Below are positions 34,605-47,826 of a stretch of DNA of 64,000 bases, piece by piece (the first letter of the stretch is position 1; the number at the start of each line of letters is the position of its first letter). A program made the translations under genes and the position numbers. Below the pieces are notes generated by a model. That model ran no database searches. It was not told where the DNA came from and saw only the letters and a list, made by a program, of their open reading frames with translations. Origin of the DNA: Desmodesmus armatus (taxonomy: Eukaryota; Chlorophyta; Chlorophyceae; Sphaeropleales; Scenedesmaceae); assembly GCA_007449985.2 (NCBI GenBank), contig VIIQ02000627.1:124001-188000 (forward strand), in the 5' to 3' direction.

Positions 34605-34895
34605 CGCCCCGGGGGCATGGGGGTGTGCGTTCGGCTTGGTACTGGTGGAAGCCCTCTTGTCTGTGTGGCTGGCTTTGTGGGGTTGAAGCCTTGCCTGTGG
34701 TCCCCTCCTTTCAGACAGTCTCCTCTGCAGACATCTATGGTGGCGGGTTCTCTCCTTTCCGTGCTGTCTGTTCCCGTCCTTGTAGGTCCTGCAAAGGACT
34801 TTGGATCCCTTCCGATGCTGGGTGTCGTTGCAGCGTAGCTGCGTGTGTCGCCCTGTAACCCCTTCTTCTTCTTCTTCTTCTTCTTGTTCTGGGGT
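34605..34895. repeat. 291-bp segment present only in long satellite units (first of 4)
   Basis: It is bounded by a 12-bp direct repeat TTGTTCTGGGGT at 34593-34604 and 34884-34895 and ends in a (CTT)n tract. The equivalent segments lie at about 35326-35616, 36910-37200 and 37632-37922. Short units contain a single copy of the direct repeat at that point. Confidence 0.9.
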
Positions 34896-37800
34896 TAGCA
34901 CCACCAAGGAACAATGGGGACTGAAACCACCTGACTCTCCCGAGCAACCCATCACTACCATCCACAGACCAACACCATCCTAACCTCATTGCTTGTGAGA
35001 CCGGGCCGTACGCCTGCGCAGCAGGCACATAGCCGCGCCGCAGGCGCCATTCACGGTTGAAACAGCTCTTGGCAATGAATGACACTTGTTGATAAACCAG
35101 CAGATAAGCCTGGCTATCCCCACAAGGCGACAAAGGGGGGGATCGAACGCCACCCTTCAACTCGCTAACCCAGCGTGCAAAGCACTCAGCTACCGAGACG
35201 CGTTTCGCCCTTGCTGAAGGGGCTCATCAGTCGGCGGATGCTTCTGGGGGGTTTGGGGGTTTGGTAACAGTGTTTGGGGTCTAGGGTTTAGGGTTTAGCT
35301 CTGGGGTTAGAGTTTGTTCTGGGGTCGCCCCGGGGGCATGGGGGTGTGCGTTCGGCTTGGTACTGGTGGAAGCCCTCTTGTCTGTGTGGCTGGCTTTGTG
35401 GGGTTGAAGCCTTGCCTGTGGTCCCCTCCTTTCAGACAGTCTCCTCTGCAGACATCTATGGTGGCGGGTTCTCTCCTTTCCGTGCTGTCTGTTCCCGTCC
35501 TTGTAGGTCCTGCAAAGGACTTTGGATCCCTTCCGATGCTGGGTGTCGTTGCAGCGTAGCTGCGTGTGTCGCCCTGTAACCCCTTCTTCTTCTTCTTCTT
35601 CTTCTTGTTCTGGGGTTAGCACCACCAAGGAACAATGGGGACTGAAACCACCTGACTCTCCCGAGCAACCCATCACTACCATCCACAGACCAACACCATC
35701 CTAACCTCATTGCTTGTGAGACCGGGCCGTACGCCTGCGCAGCAGGCACATAGCCGCGCCGCAGGCGCCATTCACGGTTGAAACAGCTCTTGGCAATGAA
35801 TGACACTTGTTGATAAACCAGCAGATAAGCCTGGCTATCCCCACAAGGCGACAAAGGGGGGGATCGAACGCCACCCTTCAAATCGCTAACCCAGCGTGCA
35901 AAGCACTCAGCTACCGAGACGCGTTTCGCCCTTGCTGAAGGGGCTCATCAGTCGGCGGATGCTTCTGGGGGGGTTTGGGGGTTTGGTAACAGTGTTTGGG
36001 GTCTAGGGTTTAGGGTTTAGCTCTGGGGTTAGAGTTTGTTCTGGGGTTAGCACCACCAAGGAACAATGGGGACTGAAACCACCTGACTCTCCCGAGCAAC
36101 CCATCACTACCATCCACAGACCAACACCATCCTAACCTCATTGCTTGTGAGACCGGGCCGTACGCCTGCGCAGCAGGCACATAGCCGCGCCGCAGGCGCC
36201 ATTCACGGTTGAAACAGCTCTTGGCAATGAATGACACTTGTTGATAAACCAGCAGATAAGCCTGGCTATCCCCACAAGGCGACAAAGGGGGGGATCGAAC
36301 GCCACCCTTCAAATCGCTAACCCAGCGTGCAAAGCACTCAGCTACCGAGACGCGTTTCGCCCTTGCTGAAGGGGCTCATCAGTCGGCGGATGCTTCTGGG
36401 GGGGTTTGGGGGTTTGGTAACAGTGTTTGGGGTCTAGGGTTTAGGGTTTAGCTCTGGGGTTAGAGTTTGTTCTGGGGTTAGCACCACCAAGGAACAATGG
36501 GGACTGAAACCACCTGACTCTCCCGAGCAACCCATCACTACCATCCACAGACCAACACCATCCTAACCTCATTGCTTGTGAGACCGGGCCGTACGCCTGC
36601 GCAGCAGGCACATAGCCGCGCCGCAGGCGCCATTCACGGTTGAAACAGCTCTTGGCAATGAATGACACTTGTTGATAAACCAGCAGATAAGCCTGGCTAT
36701 CCCCACAAGGCGACAAAGGGGGGGATCGAACGCCACCCTTCAACTCGCTAACCCAGCGTGCAAAGCACTCAGCTACCGAGACGCGTTTCGCCCTTGCTGA
36801 AGGGGCTCATCAGTCGGCGGATGCTTCTGGGGGGGTTTGGGGGTTTGGTAACAGTGTTTGGGGTCTAGGGTTTAGGGTTTAGCTCTGGGGTTAGAGTTTG
36901 TTCTGGGGTCGCCCCGGGGGCATGGGGGTGTGCGTTCGGCTTGGTACTGGTGGAAGCCCTCTTGTCTGTGTGGCTGGCTTTGTGGGGTTGAAGCCTTGCC
37001 TGTGGTCCCCTCCTTTCAGACAGTCTCCTCTGCAGACATCTATGGTGGCGGGTTCTCTCCTTTCCGTGCTGTCTGTTCCCGTCCTTGTAGGTCCTGCAAA
37101 GGACTTTGGATCCCTTCCGATGCTGGGTGTCGTTGCAGCGTAGCTGCGTGTGTCGCCCTGTAACCCCTTCTTCTTCTTCTTCTTCTTCTTGTTCTGGGGT
37201 TAGCACCACCAAGGAACAATGGGGACTGAAACCACCTGACTCTCCCGAGCAACCCATCACTACCATCCACAGACCAACACCATCCTAACCTCATTGCTTG
37301 TGAGACCGGGCCGTACGCCTGCGCAGCAGGCACATAGCCGCGCCGCAGGCGCCATTCACGGTTGAAACAGCTCTTGGCAATGAATGACACTTGTTGATAA
37401 ACCAGCAGATAAGCCTGGCTATCCCCACAAGGCGACAAAGGGGGGGATCGAACGCCACCCTTCAACTCGCTAACCCAGCGTGCAAAGCACTCAGCTACCG
37501 AGACGCGTTTCGCCCTTGCTGAAGGGGCTCATCAGTCGGCGGATGCTTCTGGGGGGGTTTGGGGGTTTGGTAACAGTGTTTGGGGTCTAGGGTTTAGGGT
37601 TTAGCTCTGGGGTTAGAGTTTGTTCTGGGGTCGCCCCGGGGGCATGGGGGTGTGCGTTCGGCTTGGTACTGGTGGAAGCCCTCTTGTCTGTGTGGCTGGC
37701 TTTGTGGGGTTGAAGCCTTGCCTGTGGTCCCCTCCTTTCAGACAGTCTCCTCTGCAGACATCTATGGTGGCGGGTTCTCTCCTTTCCGTGCTGTCTGTTC

Positions 37801-40800
37801 CCGTCCTTGTAGGTCCTGCAAAGGACTTTGGATCCCTTCCGATGCTGGGTGTCGTTGCAGCGTAGCTGCGTGTGTCGCCCTGTAACCCCTTCTTCTTCTT
37901 CTTCTTCTTCTTGTTCTGGGGTTAGCACCACCAAGGAACAATGGGGACTGAAACCACCTGACTCTCCCGAGCAACCCATCACTACCATCCACAGACCAAC
38001 ACCATCCTAACCTCATTGCTTGTGAGACCGGGCCGTACGCCTGCGCAGCAGGCACATAGCCGCGCCGCAGGCGCCATTCACGGTTGAAACAGCTCTTGGC
38101 AATGAATGACACTTGTTGATAAACCAGCAGATAAGCCTGGCTATCCCCACAAGGCGACAAAGGGGGGGATCGAACGCCACCCTTCAAATCGCTAACCCAG
38201 CGTGCAAAGCACTCAGCTACCGAGACGCGTTTCGCCCTTGCTGAAGGGGCTCATCAGTCGGCGGATGCTTCTGGGGGGGTTTGGGGGTTTGGTAACAGTG
38301 TTTGGGGTCTAGGGTTTAGGGTTTAGCTCTGGGGTTAGAGTTTGTTCTGGGGTTAGCACCACCAAGGAACAATGGGGACTGAAACCACCTGACTCTCCCG
38401 AGCAACCCATCACTACCATCCACAGACCAACACCATCCTAACCTCATTGCTTGTGAGACCGGGCCGTACGCCTGCGCAGCAGGCACATAGCCGCGCCGCA
38501 GGCGCCATTCACGGTTGAAACAGCTCTTGGCAATGAATGACACTTGTTGATAAACCAGCAGATAAGCCTGGCTATCCCCACAAGGCGACAAAGGGGGGGA
38601 TCGAACGCCACCCTTCAAATCGCTAACCCAGCGTGCAAAGCACTCAGCTACCGAGACGCGTTTCGCCCTTGCTGAAGGGGCTCATCAGTCGGCGGATGCT
38701 TCTGGGGGGTTTGGGGGTTTGGTAACAGTGTTTGGGGTCTAGGGTTTAGGGTTTAGCTCTGGGGTTAGAGTTTGTTCTGGGGTTAGCACCACCAAGGAAC
38801 AATGGGGACTGAAACCACCTGACTCTCCCGAGCAACCCATCACTACCATCCACAGACCAACACCATCCTAACCTCATTGCTTGTGAGACCGGGCCGTACG
38901 CCTGCGCAGCAGGCACATAGCCGCGCCGCAGGCGCCATTCACGGTTGAAACAGCTCTTGGCAATGAATGACACTTGTTGATAAACCAGCAGATAAGCCTG
39001 GCTATCCCCACAAGGCGACAAAGGGGGGGATCGAACGCCACCCTTCAAATCGCTAACCCAGCGTGCAAAGCACTCAGCTACCGAGACGCGTTTCGCCCTT
39101 GCTGAAGGGGCTCATCAGTCGGCGGATGCTTCTGGGGGGGTTTGGGGGTTTGGTAACAGTGTTTGGGGTCTAGGGTTTAGGGTTTAGCTCTGGGGTTAGA
39201 GTTTGTTCTGGGGTTAGCACCACCAAGGAACAATGGGGACTGAAACCACCTGACTCTCCCGAGCAACCCATCACTACCATCCACAGACCAACACCATCCT
39301 AACCTCATTGCTTGTGAGACCGGGCCGTACGCCTGCGCAGCAGGCACATAGCCGCGCCGCAGGCGCCATTCACGGTTGAAACAGCTCTTGGCAATGAATG
39401 ACACTTGTTGATAAACCAGCAGATAAGCCTGGCTATCCCCACAAGGCGACAAAGGGGGGGATCGAACGCCACCCTTCAAATCGCTAACCCAGCGTGCAAA
39501 GCACTCAGCTACCGAGACGCGTTTCGCCCTTGCTGAAGGGGCTCATCAGTCGGCGGATGCTTCTGGGGGGGTTTGGGGGTTTGGTAACAGTGTTTGGGGT
39601 CTAGGGTTTAGGGTTTAGCTCTGGGGTTAGAGTTTGTTCTGGGGTTAGCACCACCAAGGAACAATGGGGACTGAAACCACCTGACTCTCCCGAGCAACCC
39701 ATCACTACCATCCACAGACCAACACCATCCTAACCTCAATGCTTGTGAGACCGGGCCGTACGCCTGCGCAGCAGGCACATAGCCGCGCCGCAGGCGCCAT
39801 TCACGGTTGAAACAGCTCTTGGCAATGAATGACACTTGTTGATAAACCAGCAGATAAGCCTGGCTATCCCCACAAGGCGACAAAGGGGGGGATCGAACGC
39901 CACCCTTCAAATCGCTAACCCAGCGTGCAAAGCACTCAGCTACCGAGACGCGTTTCGCCCTTGCTGAAGGGGCTCATCAGTCGGCGGATGCTTCTGGGGG
40001 GGTTTGGGGGTTTGGTAACAGTGTTTGGGGTCTAGGGTTTAGGGTTTAGCTCTGGGGTTAGAGTTTGTTCTGGGGTTAGCACCACCAAGGAACAATGGGG
40101 ACTGAAACCACCTGACTCTCCCGAGCAACCCATCACTACCATCCACAGACCAACACCATCCTAACCTCATTGCTTGTGAGACCGGGCCGTACGCCTGCGC
40201 AGCAGGCACATAGCCGCGCCGCAGGCGCCATTCACGGTTGAAACAGCTCTTGGCAATGAATGACACTTGTTGATAAACCAGCAGATAAGCCTGGCTATCC
40301 CCACAAGGCGACAAAGGGGGGGATCGAACGCCACCCTTCAAATCGCTAACCCAGCGTGCAAAGCACTCAGCTACCGAGACGCGTTTCGCCCTTGCTGAAG
40401 GGGCTCATCAGTCGGCGGATGCTTCTGGGGGGGTTTGGGGGTTTGGTAACAGTGTTTGGGGTCTAGGGTTTAGGGTTTAGCTCTGGGGTTAGAGTTTGTT
40501 CTGGGGTTAGCACCACCAAGGAACAATGGGGACTGAAACCACCTGACTCTCCCGAGCAACCCATCACTACCATCCACAGACCAACACCATCCTAACCTCA
40601 TTGCTTGTGAGACCGGGCCGTACGCCTGCGCAGCAGGCACATAGCCGCGCCGCAGGCGCCATTCACGGTTGAAACAGCTCTTGGCAATGAATGACACTTG
40701 TTGATAAACCAGCAGATAAGCCTGGCTATCCCCACAAGGCGACAAAGGGGGGGATCGAACGCCACCCTTCAAATCGCTAACCCAGCGTGCAAAGCACTCA

Positions 40801-43800
40801 GCTACCGAGACGCGTTTCGCCCTTGCTGAAGGGGCTCATCAGTCGGCGGATGCTTCTGGGGGGGTTTGGGGGTTTGGTAACAGTGTTTGGGGTCTAGGGT
40901 TTAGGGTTTAGCTCTGGGGTTAGAGTTTGTTCTGGGGTTAGCACCACCAAGGAACAATGGGGACTGAAACCACCTGACTCTCCCGAGCAACCCATCACTA
41001 CCATCCACAGACCAACACCATCCTAACCTCATTGCTTGTGAGACCGGGCCGTACGCCTGCGCAGCAGGCACATAGCCGCGCCGCAGGCGCCATTCACGGT
41101 TGAAACAGCTCTTGGCAATGAATGACACTTGTTGATAAACCAGCAGATAAGCCTGGCTATCCCCACAAGGCGACAAAGGGGGGGATCGAACGCCACCCTT
41201 CAAATCGCTAACCCAGCGTGCAAAGCACTCAGCTACCGAGACGCGTTTCGCCCTTGCTGAAGGGGCTCATCAGTCGGCGGATGCTTCTGGGGGGGTTTGG
41301 GGGTTTGGTAACAGTGTTTGGGGTCTAGGGTTTAGGGTTTAGCTCTGGGGTTAGAGTTTGTTCTGGGGTTAGCACCACCAAGGAACAATGGGGACTGAAA
41401 CCACCTGACTCTCCCGAGCAACCCATCACTACCATCCACAGACCAACACCATCCTAACCTCATTGCTTGTGAGACCGGGCCGTACGCCTGCGCAGCAGGC
41501 ACATAGCCGCGCCGCAGGCGCCATTCACGGTTGAAACAGCTCTTGGCAATGAATGACACTTGTTGATAAACCAGCAGATAAGCCTGGCTATCCCCACAAG
41601 GCGACAAAGGGGGGGATCGAACGCCACCCTTCAAATCGCTAACCCAGCGTGCAAAGCACTCAGCTACCGAGACGCGTTTCGCCCTTGCTGAAGGGGCTCA
41701 TCAGTCGGCGGATGCTTCTGGGGGGGTTTGGGGGTTTGGTAACAGTGTTTGGGGTCTAGGGTTTAGGGTTTAGCTCTGGGGTTAGAGTTTGTTCTGGGGT
41801 TAGCACCACCAAGGAACAATGGGGACTGAAACCACCTGACTCTCCCGAGCAACCCATCACTACCATCCACAGACCAACACCATCCTAACCTCATTGCTTG
41901 TGAGACCGGGCCGTACGCCTGCGCAGCAGGCACATAGCCGCGCCGCAGGCGCCATTCACGGTTGAAACAGCTCTTGGCAATGAATGACACTTGTTGATAA
42001 ACCAGCAGATAAGCCTGGCTATCCCCACAAGGCGACAAAGGGGGGGATCGAACGCCACCCTTCAAATCGCTAACCCAGCGTGCAAAGCACTCAGCTACCG
42101 AGACGCGTTTCGCCCTTGCTGAAGGGGCTCATCAGTCGGCGGATGCTTCTGGGGGGGTTTGGGGGTTTGGTAACAGTGTTTGGGGTCTAGGGTTTAGGGT
42201 TTAGCTCTGGGGTTAGAGTTTGTTCTGGGGTTAGCACCACCAAGGAACAATGGGGACTGAAACCACCTGACTCTCCCGAGCAACCCATCACTACCATCCA
42301 CAGACCAACACCATCCTAACCTCATTGCTTGTGAGACCGGGCCGTACGCCTGCGCAGCAGGCACATAGCCGCGCCGCAGGCGCCATTCACGGTTGAAACA
42401 GCTCTTGGCAATGAATGACACTTGTTGATAAACCAGCAGATAAGCCTGGCTATCCCCACAAGGCGACAAAGGGGGGGATCGAACGCCACCCTTCAAATCG
42501 CTAACCCAGCGTGCAAAGCACTCAGCTACCGAGACGCGTTTCGCCCTTGCTGAAGGGGCTCATCAGTCGGCGGATGCTTCTGGGGGGGTTTGGGGGTTTG
42601 GTAACAGTGTTTGGGGTCTAGGGTTTAGGGTTTAGCTCTGGGGTTAGAGTTTGTTCTGGGGTTAGCACCACCAAGGAACAATGGGGACTGAAACCACCTG
42701 ACTCTCCCGAGCAACCCATCACTACCATCCACAGACCAACACCATCCTAACCTCATTGCTTGTGAGACCGGGCCGTACGCCTGCGCAGCAGGCACATAGC
42801 CGCGCCGCAGGCGCCATTCACGGTTGAAACAGCTCTTGGCAATGAATGACACTTGTTGATAAACCAGCAGATAAGCCTGGCTATCCCCACAAGGCGACAA
42901 AGGGGGGGATCGAACGCCACCCTTCAAATCGCTAACCCAGCGTGCAAAGCACTCAGCTACCGAGACGCGTTTCGCCCTTGCTGAAGGGGCTCATCAGTCG
43001 GCGGATGCTTCTGGGGGGGTTTGGGGGTTTGGTAACAGTGTTTGGGGTCTAGGGTTTAGGGTTTAGCTCTGGGGTTAGAGTTTGTTCTGGGGTTAGCACC
43101 ACCAAGGAACAATGGGGACTGAAACCACCTGACTCTCCCGAGCAACCCATCACTACCATCCACAGACCAACACCATCCTAACCTCATTGCTTGTGAGACC
43201 GGGCCGTACGCCTGCGCAGCAGGCACATAGCCGCGCCGCAGGCGCCATTCACGGTTGAAACAGCTCTTGGCAATGAATGACACTTGTTGATAAACCAGCA
43301 GATAAGCCTGGCTATCCCCACAAGGCGACAAAGGGGGGGATCGAACGCCACCCTTCAAATCGCTAACCCAGCGTGCAAAGCACTCAGCTACCGAGACGCG
43401 TTTCGCCCTTGCTGAAGGGGCTCATCAGTCGGCGGATGCTTCTGGGGGGGTTTGGGGGTTTGGTAACAGTGTTTGGGGTCTAGGGTTTAGGGTTTAGCTC
43501 TGGGGTTAGAGTTTGTTCTGGGGTTAGCACCACCAAGGAACAATGGGGACTGAAACCACCTGACTCTCCCGAGCAACCCATCACTACCATCCACAGACCA
43601 ACACCATCCTAACCTCATTGCTTGTGAGACCGGGCCGTACGCCTGCGCAGCAGGCACATAGCCGCGCCGCAGGCGCCATTCACGGTTGAAACAGCTCTTG
43701 GCAATGAATGACACTTGTTGATAAACCAGCAGATAAGCCTGGCTATCCCCACAAGGCGACAAAGGGGGGGATCGAACGCCACCCTTCAAATCGCTAACCC

Positions 43801-44571
43801 AGCGTGCAAAGCACTCAGCTACCGAGACGCGTTTCGCCCTTGCTGAAGGGGCTCATCAGTCGGCGGATGCTTCTGGGGGGGTTTGGGGGTTTGGTAACAG
43901 TGTTTGGGGTCTAGGGTTTAGGGTTTAGCTCTGGGGTTAGAGTTTGTTCTGGGGTTAGCACCACCAAGGAACAATGGGGACTGAAACCACCTGACTCTCC
44001 CGAGCAACCCATCACTACCATCCACAGACCAACACCATCCTAACCTCATTGCTTGTGAGACCGGGCCGTACGCCTGCGCAGCAGGCACATAGCCGCGCCG
44101 CAGGCGCCATTCACGGTTGAAACAGCTCTTGGCAATGAATGACACTTGTTGATAAACCAGCAGATAAGCCTGGCTATCCCCACAAGGCGACAAAGGGGGG
44201 GATCGAACGCCACCCTTCAAATCGCTAACCCAGCGTGCAAAGCACTCAGCTACCGAGACGCGTTTCGCCCTTGCTGAAGGGGCTCATCAGTCGGCGGATG
44301 CTTCTGGGGGGGTTTGGGGGTTTGGTAACAGTGTTTGGGGTCTAGGGTTTAGGGTTTAGCTCTGGGGTTAGAGTTTGTTCTGGGGTTAGCACCACCAAGG
44401 AACAATGGGGACTGAAACCACCTGACTCTCCCGAGCAACCCATCACTACCATCCACAGACCAACACCATCCTAACCTCATTGCTTGTGAGACCGGGCCGT
44501 ACGCCTGCGCAGCAGGCACATAGCCGCGCCGCAGGCGCCATTCACGGTTGAAACAGCTCTTGGCAATGAAT

Positions 44572-46509
44572 GTGCGTCATAACATCAAGTTGCATGCAGG
44601 GCATATCCAGGACGGCACGGTGCTGCTGCTCAGCAGTTTGAGCTCATGTGTGAATGTATGTATCTTTAGGGATGTGTGTATGCAGCACTTCTGGCATTGT
44701 ATGCTTTTCACCAGCACCTTTGTGTTGAGAGGGCCTGCAGCCTCCTGTCGTCTTTTGATGTGTGGTGGTGCAGCATTGTTACGCCCGCTGATTGTTACCA
44801 CATGTCGGCGCTGCTGCACATGTGTGCACATGCTTGTCACTTTTTGCCAACACAATTGTACAGGGTCAATGATCGCATTTCAAGTTTGTGCAGGTGATGG
44901 GTTGACAGCTGTTGCCTGACACAGCGTATATGTATACTTGCAGTCGTTTTCCTTGTATCTGTACCCATCATGCATGAATGCAAAGCTGTTTTGCAGTTCG
45001 GGTACTTTATACGTACAGTACCTGGTGACAGTGCCTGGTCAGTGTGCCCTCCATCTTGCACCATTACTGCCATCTGCTGCATGCCAGTGTCCATGCAAGC
45101 CGTGCACAAGCCACAAAGGGAAAATGCGACATGCAAGAGCTGAATGATTGTGTTCTGCAGGGACACCCAGCACACAGACAGCATCCGTGTACACACCAAA
45201 CAGCAGTGGGACGCATGGTGTTTGTCTGGACAGCTTGTATGCAGTATGCAACAACAAAGTCATTGGTCCCGTGCAATAGTTGCAGTTTCAAACTCAATGA
45301 TTGAGCTGTCAACTGCAGCAGCAATGGCCTGGCGGAATGGTCAGCCCTGATGCATATGCCTTGTCAGTCCTTACAGAACCAGCAGTGCACGATTCAATAC
45401 TAAGTAGAGGCCCCATGCATAGGCAGCAAAAGTGCCTGGAGGTCCTTCGCACGTTGCAGTAGCACCGCCTGAGGTGCGACCCTGCCGGCTAAAGCGCGCT
45501 TGCAACCCGTTGTGGCTACTTGCATTGCCCCTCGGCGCCAACGGCCCTTGAACTGACAAGCTTTGCATAAACACCCTAGGCAGCTGTTTGTAGAGTCAAC
45601 AGATTCAATGTCACAAACCTCTCCAGCCCACCCAGAGCCACATTGCAGTAAGTAAGAGCAAGCTGGCGCAAGTTAAGGCTCAGAGGGGTGTGAATGTCTG
45701 GCATTCTAGACCGTCTACGGTACGGTACCACAACCCGGGTTGGCATGCGCTTCTCAAACAAGCCATTCACATGTGCTTGTGCACCCTGAGAATCCCAGTA
45801 GTCGCCCTAGGACTCACCATTTGCATGACCACGATGTGTCACGGATGCCGCGCAGTTGCAGGGTGTAAAGGGATGCCTCTCATATGCAGAAGGTGTTGTG
45901 TGACATTGCCTACTAGGTGCGGTGGTAATTGTGGTGTGTTTGAACACTGACTAGTTGGGCAGGTTGGATCCTCAGCTCCGTGGCAGGCGGTGCGCATTCG
46001 GCAGGTTGGCGGCACTACTGAGAGTGTCACAGTACTGAGTAGCTGCCGCATAGGCAAAGGCTTGTTGCAGCACATGCTCAGGCATCCTGTTGACAGTGCC
46101 GCACTGGGCTGAGCAATATGCAGCGTTGATGCAGGGCAGCCACAGATGTTCAAATGACTGGTCACAGTTTACAGGAATGCGCTCCAACACAAGACACCCC
46201 TGAATAGTTGTGTAGTAGTAGTTAGCAGTAGTCAGTAGTAGTAGCATTGACTTTCAGCAAGGGACTTCTGGCCAGCCGCCTTTGCAACACCAAGCTGCCC
46301 AAGCCAAAGAGCTCTGTCTAACTGACATAAACACATCTGATGGCCGCGAAAAACCCATGGCGCGCTTCTGCAGGGCTATACTGCCTTGAACTGCTGCACC
46401 TTGCTTCAGTGCTCCATGTCTGCGCTCCATCATATTCTATCACCCTGCTGTGCTGCCTACTGTCTGCTGTAGACATTCAAGGGTGATGATTAGTCAGGTT
46501 GTTAGGGCC
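44572..46509. other. No gene recognised; simple-repeat and LRR-like traces
   Basis: The minus-strand segment around 45600-45700 ('LNLRQLALTYCNVALGGLER') looks faintly like a leucine-rich repeat, but nothing supports a gene. A TAG/AGT-rich simple repeat lies at 46207-46245. Other frames are short. Confidence 0.35.
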
Positions 46510-47183
46510 CACCAGGGTGCCGCACCTGGCATGAACGGTTGTTGAAGCACCTTTATGGCAGCCTCTGCAGATTTGCCTTGGCACTCAATACCTTTGCTCA
46601 AAACCACTTTGCCAGTTGCTGGTGTACGCGCCCCTGTGCCGCGGTCGGAGCGTGTGTGCAGACTGTGTGATGCAGGGGCTGGAGATGAGTTACACATGAT
46701 TGCTGAGTGCAGTGCCTATGCCACCGTGGTCACGCCATGTCACGGTGAGACAACATCGTTCTCACTTGTTTGAGTGCCTCGGTGGTTGGCAGCACTGCTG
46801 TAGCCAGCCGGCAGCTGTCTTCTGCGGAAGTGCGGCAGTTCATGTCTCAAGAGCAGCACTTGGTGGCTGGTTTTATGTATGAGTGCTCACAGCATCGGTG
46901 GCAGCACACGCCACCAGAACTTGTGGCCGAGCCTGCTGGTGTCGTTGCCTCTGAAGAAGAGGAGATCATTGAAGCCGCTCAAGCTGGTGCAGCGGATATA
47001 TGTTTCCGGATGAGTTGTTGGATGACCTCTGAGGCGCATTCTGGTGTAGCTGTTCTTCTCTCATGCGAGTCCGTTGAGGAGTGCTTATGCCCTATGAGCC
47101 TTGTTTGGCTCCTGAAAGTGCGATCAGGTGAGGCCCTGCCAGTGATCCAGTAAAGTAGTAGTAGTGGTAGTAGTAGTAGAAAT
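46510..47183 (+). mobile_element. Non-LTR retrotransposon 3' end with (TAG)n tail, frameshifted
   Basis: The frame at 46555-46773 contains 'VCRLCDAGAGDELHMIAECS', a complete zf-RVT-type C-x2-C-x8-H-x4-C knuckle, preceded by a 'VPRSERV' stretch usual in such elements. The sequence then shifts frame and continues as '...LFECLGGWQH' and 'VRQFMSQEQHLVAGFMYEC'. It ends about 'EALPVIQ', directly followed by a TAG/GTA trinucleotide tail at 47155-47183. No polymerase part is present, so it is 5'-truncated and inactive. Confidence 0.68.
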
Positions 47184-47826
47184 TCTGCAGTGTGGGGTGC
47201 CTGAAATGGAGCAAGATGGAGCAAAACAGCACGACACAGTGTGTGCAACTTGCTGTGTGACACATCAAGTCAGCGGCTGGCAAGAACTTATGCTCCCTCT
47301 GACATCACTGCCAGTGCTGTGCGCTAAGCAACAACTTCACAATTGCATATCATGTGTGACACATGGGCTGTTCTGCAATGCAGCTGTGTCACCAACTGAT
47401 GCGGCTGTGCCGCCTTGCAACGGAATCCAGAGCGCTTGCAAGCAATTGCCTGCTGTCAGTTGCAACCTTGTTGGTGTTGCAAATTGATGATGGTGCACCC
47501 AGCACCAGCGCTGGCTAAGTCACTTGATCGCTGGCACCACCCTGACTTGACCCCTGCTTGCTTCTGCGTACATAGAATGCGTGGTGCATGCTCTCTGTAC
47601 TGATGCATGCAGCTGCCCAGGCTTGAAACAGTTGTGCTGGTACCAGTATGGTGTTGTGATGAGTCTGGTGCTCAATGAAGTGTAACAGTGCAGCGATACA
47701 ATGAGCCGCACATGCGGTGTTGGACTCATACACCGGACCAGTAGCAGCCGGCAGCAGTCATTCATCAGGATGTGTGGTGAATGCTCAAGTGACTAAGCGC
47801 GGGACCTAACAAACAATGCACTCCTT
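47184..47826. other. Spacer between two inverted retrotransposon ends
   Basis: About 640 bp with only short open frames. No other element is recognised. Confidence 0.4.

Larger units (their letters stand above)
34366..44571. repeat. Satellite array: 21 units of 431 bp (short) or 721/722 bp (long)
   Basis: Near-identical head-to-tail units fill 10.2 kb. Using the ribozyme motif as marker, unit starts are 34471, 35192, 35913, 36344, 36775, 37497, 38219, 38650, 39080, then every 431 bp to 44252. Unit order is long-long-short-short twice (two 2304/2305-bp higher-order blocks), then twelve short units. Units differ only by rare substitutions (for example at 39738) and G-run length. Each unit has a G-rich, telomere-like part, a central part, a tRNA-like segment (- strand) and a hammerhead ribozyme (- strand). 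A 100-residue minus-strand frame recurs in every unit, but with near-identical copies this says nothing about coding. Confidence 0.97.

Noticed and set aside
36010..44220. A 100-residue minus-strand open frame repeated in every satellite unit, a candidate repeated gene
   Set aside because: Copies are near-identical at the DNA level, so frame conservation carries no information. It overlaps the tRNA-like segment and has no domain or good start context.
45972..46247. A third retrotransposon 3' end next to the TAG repeat at 46207-46245
   Set aside because: The adjacent sequence does not match the ends of the two recognised copies on either strand.
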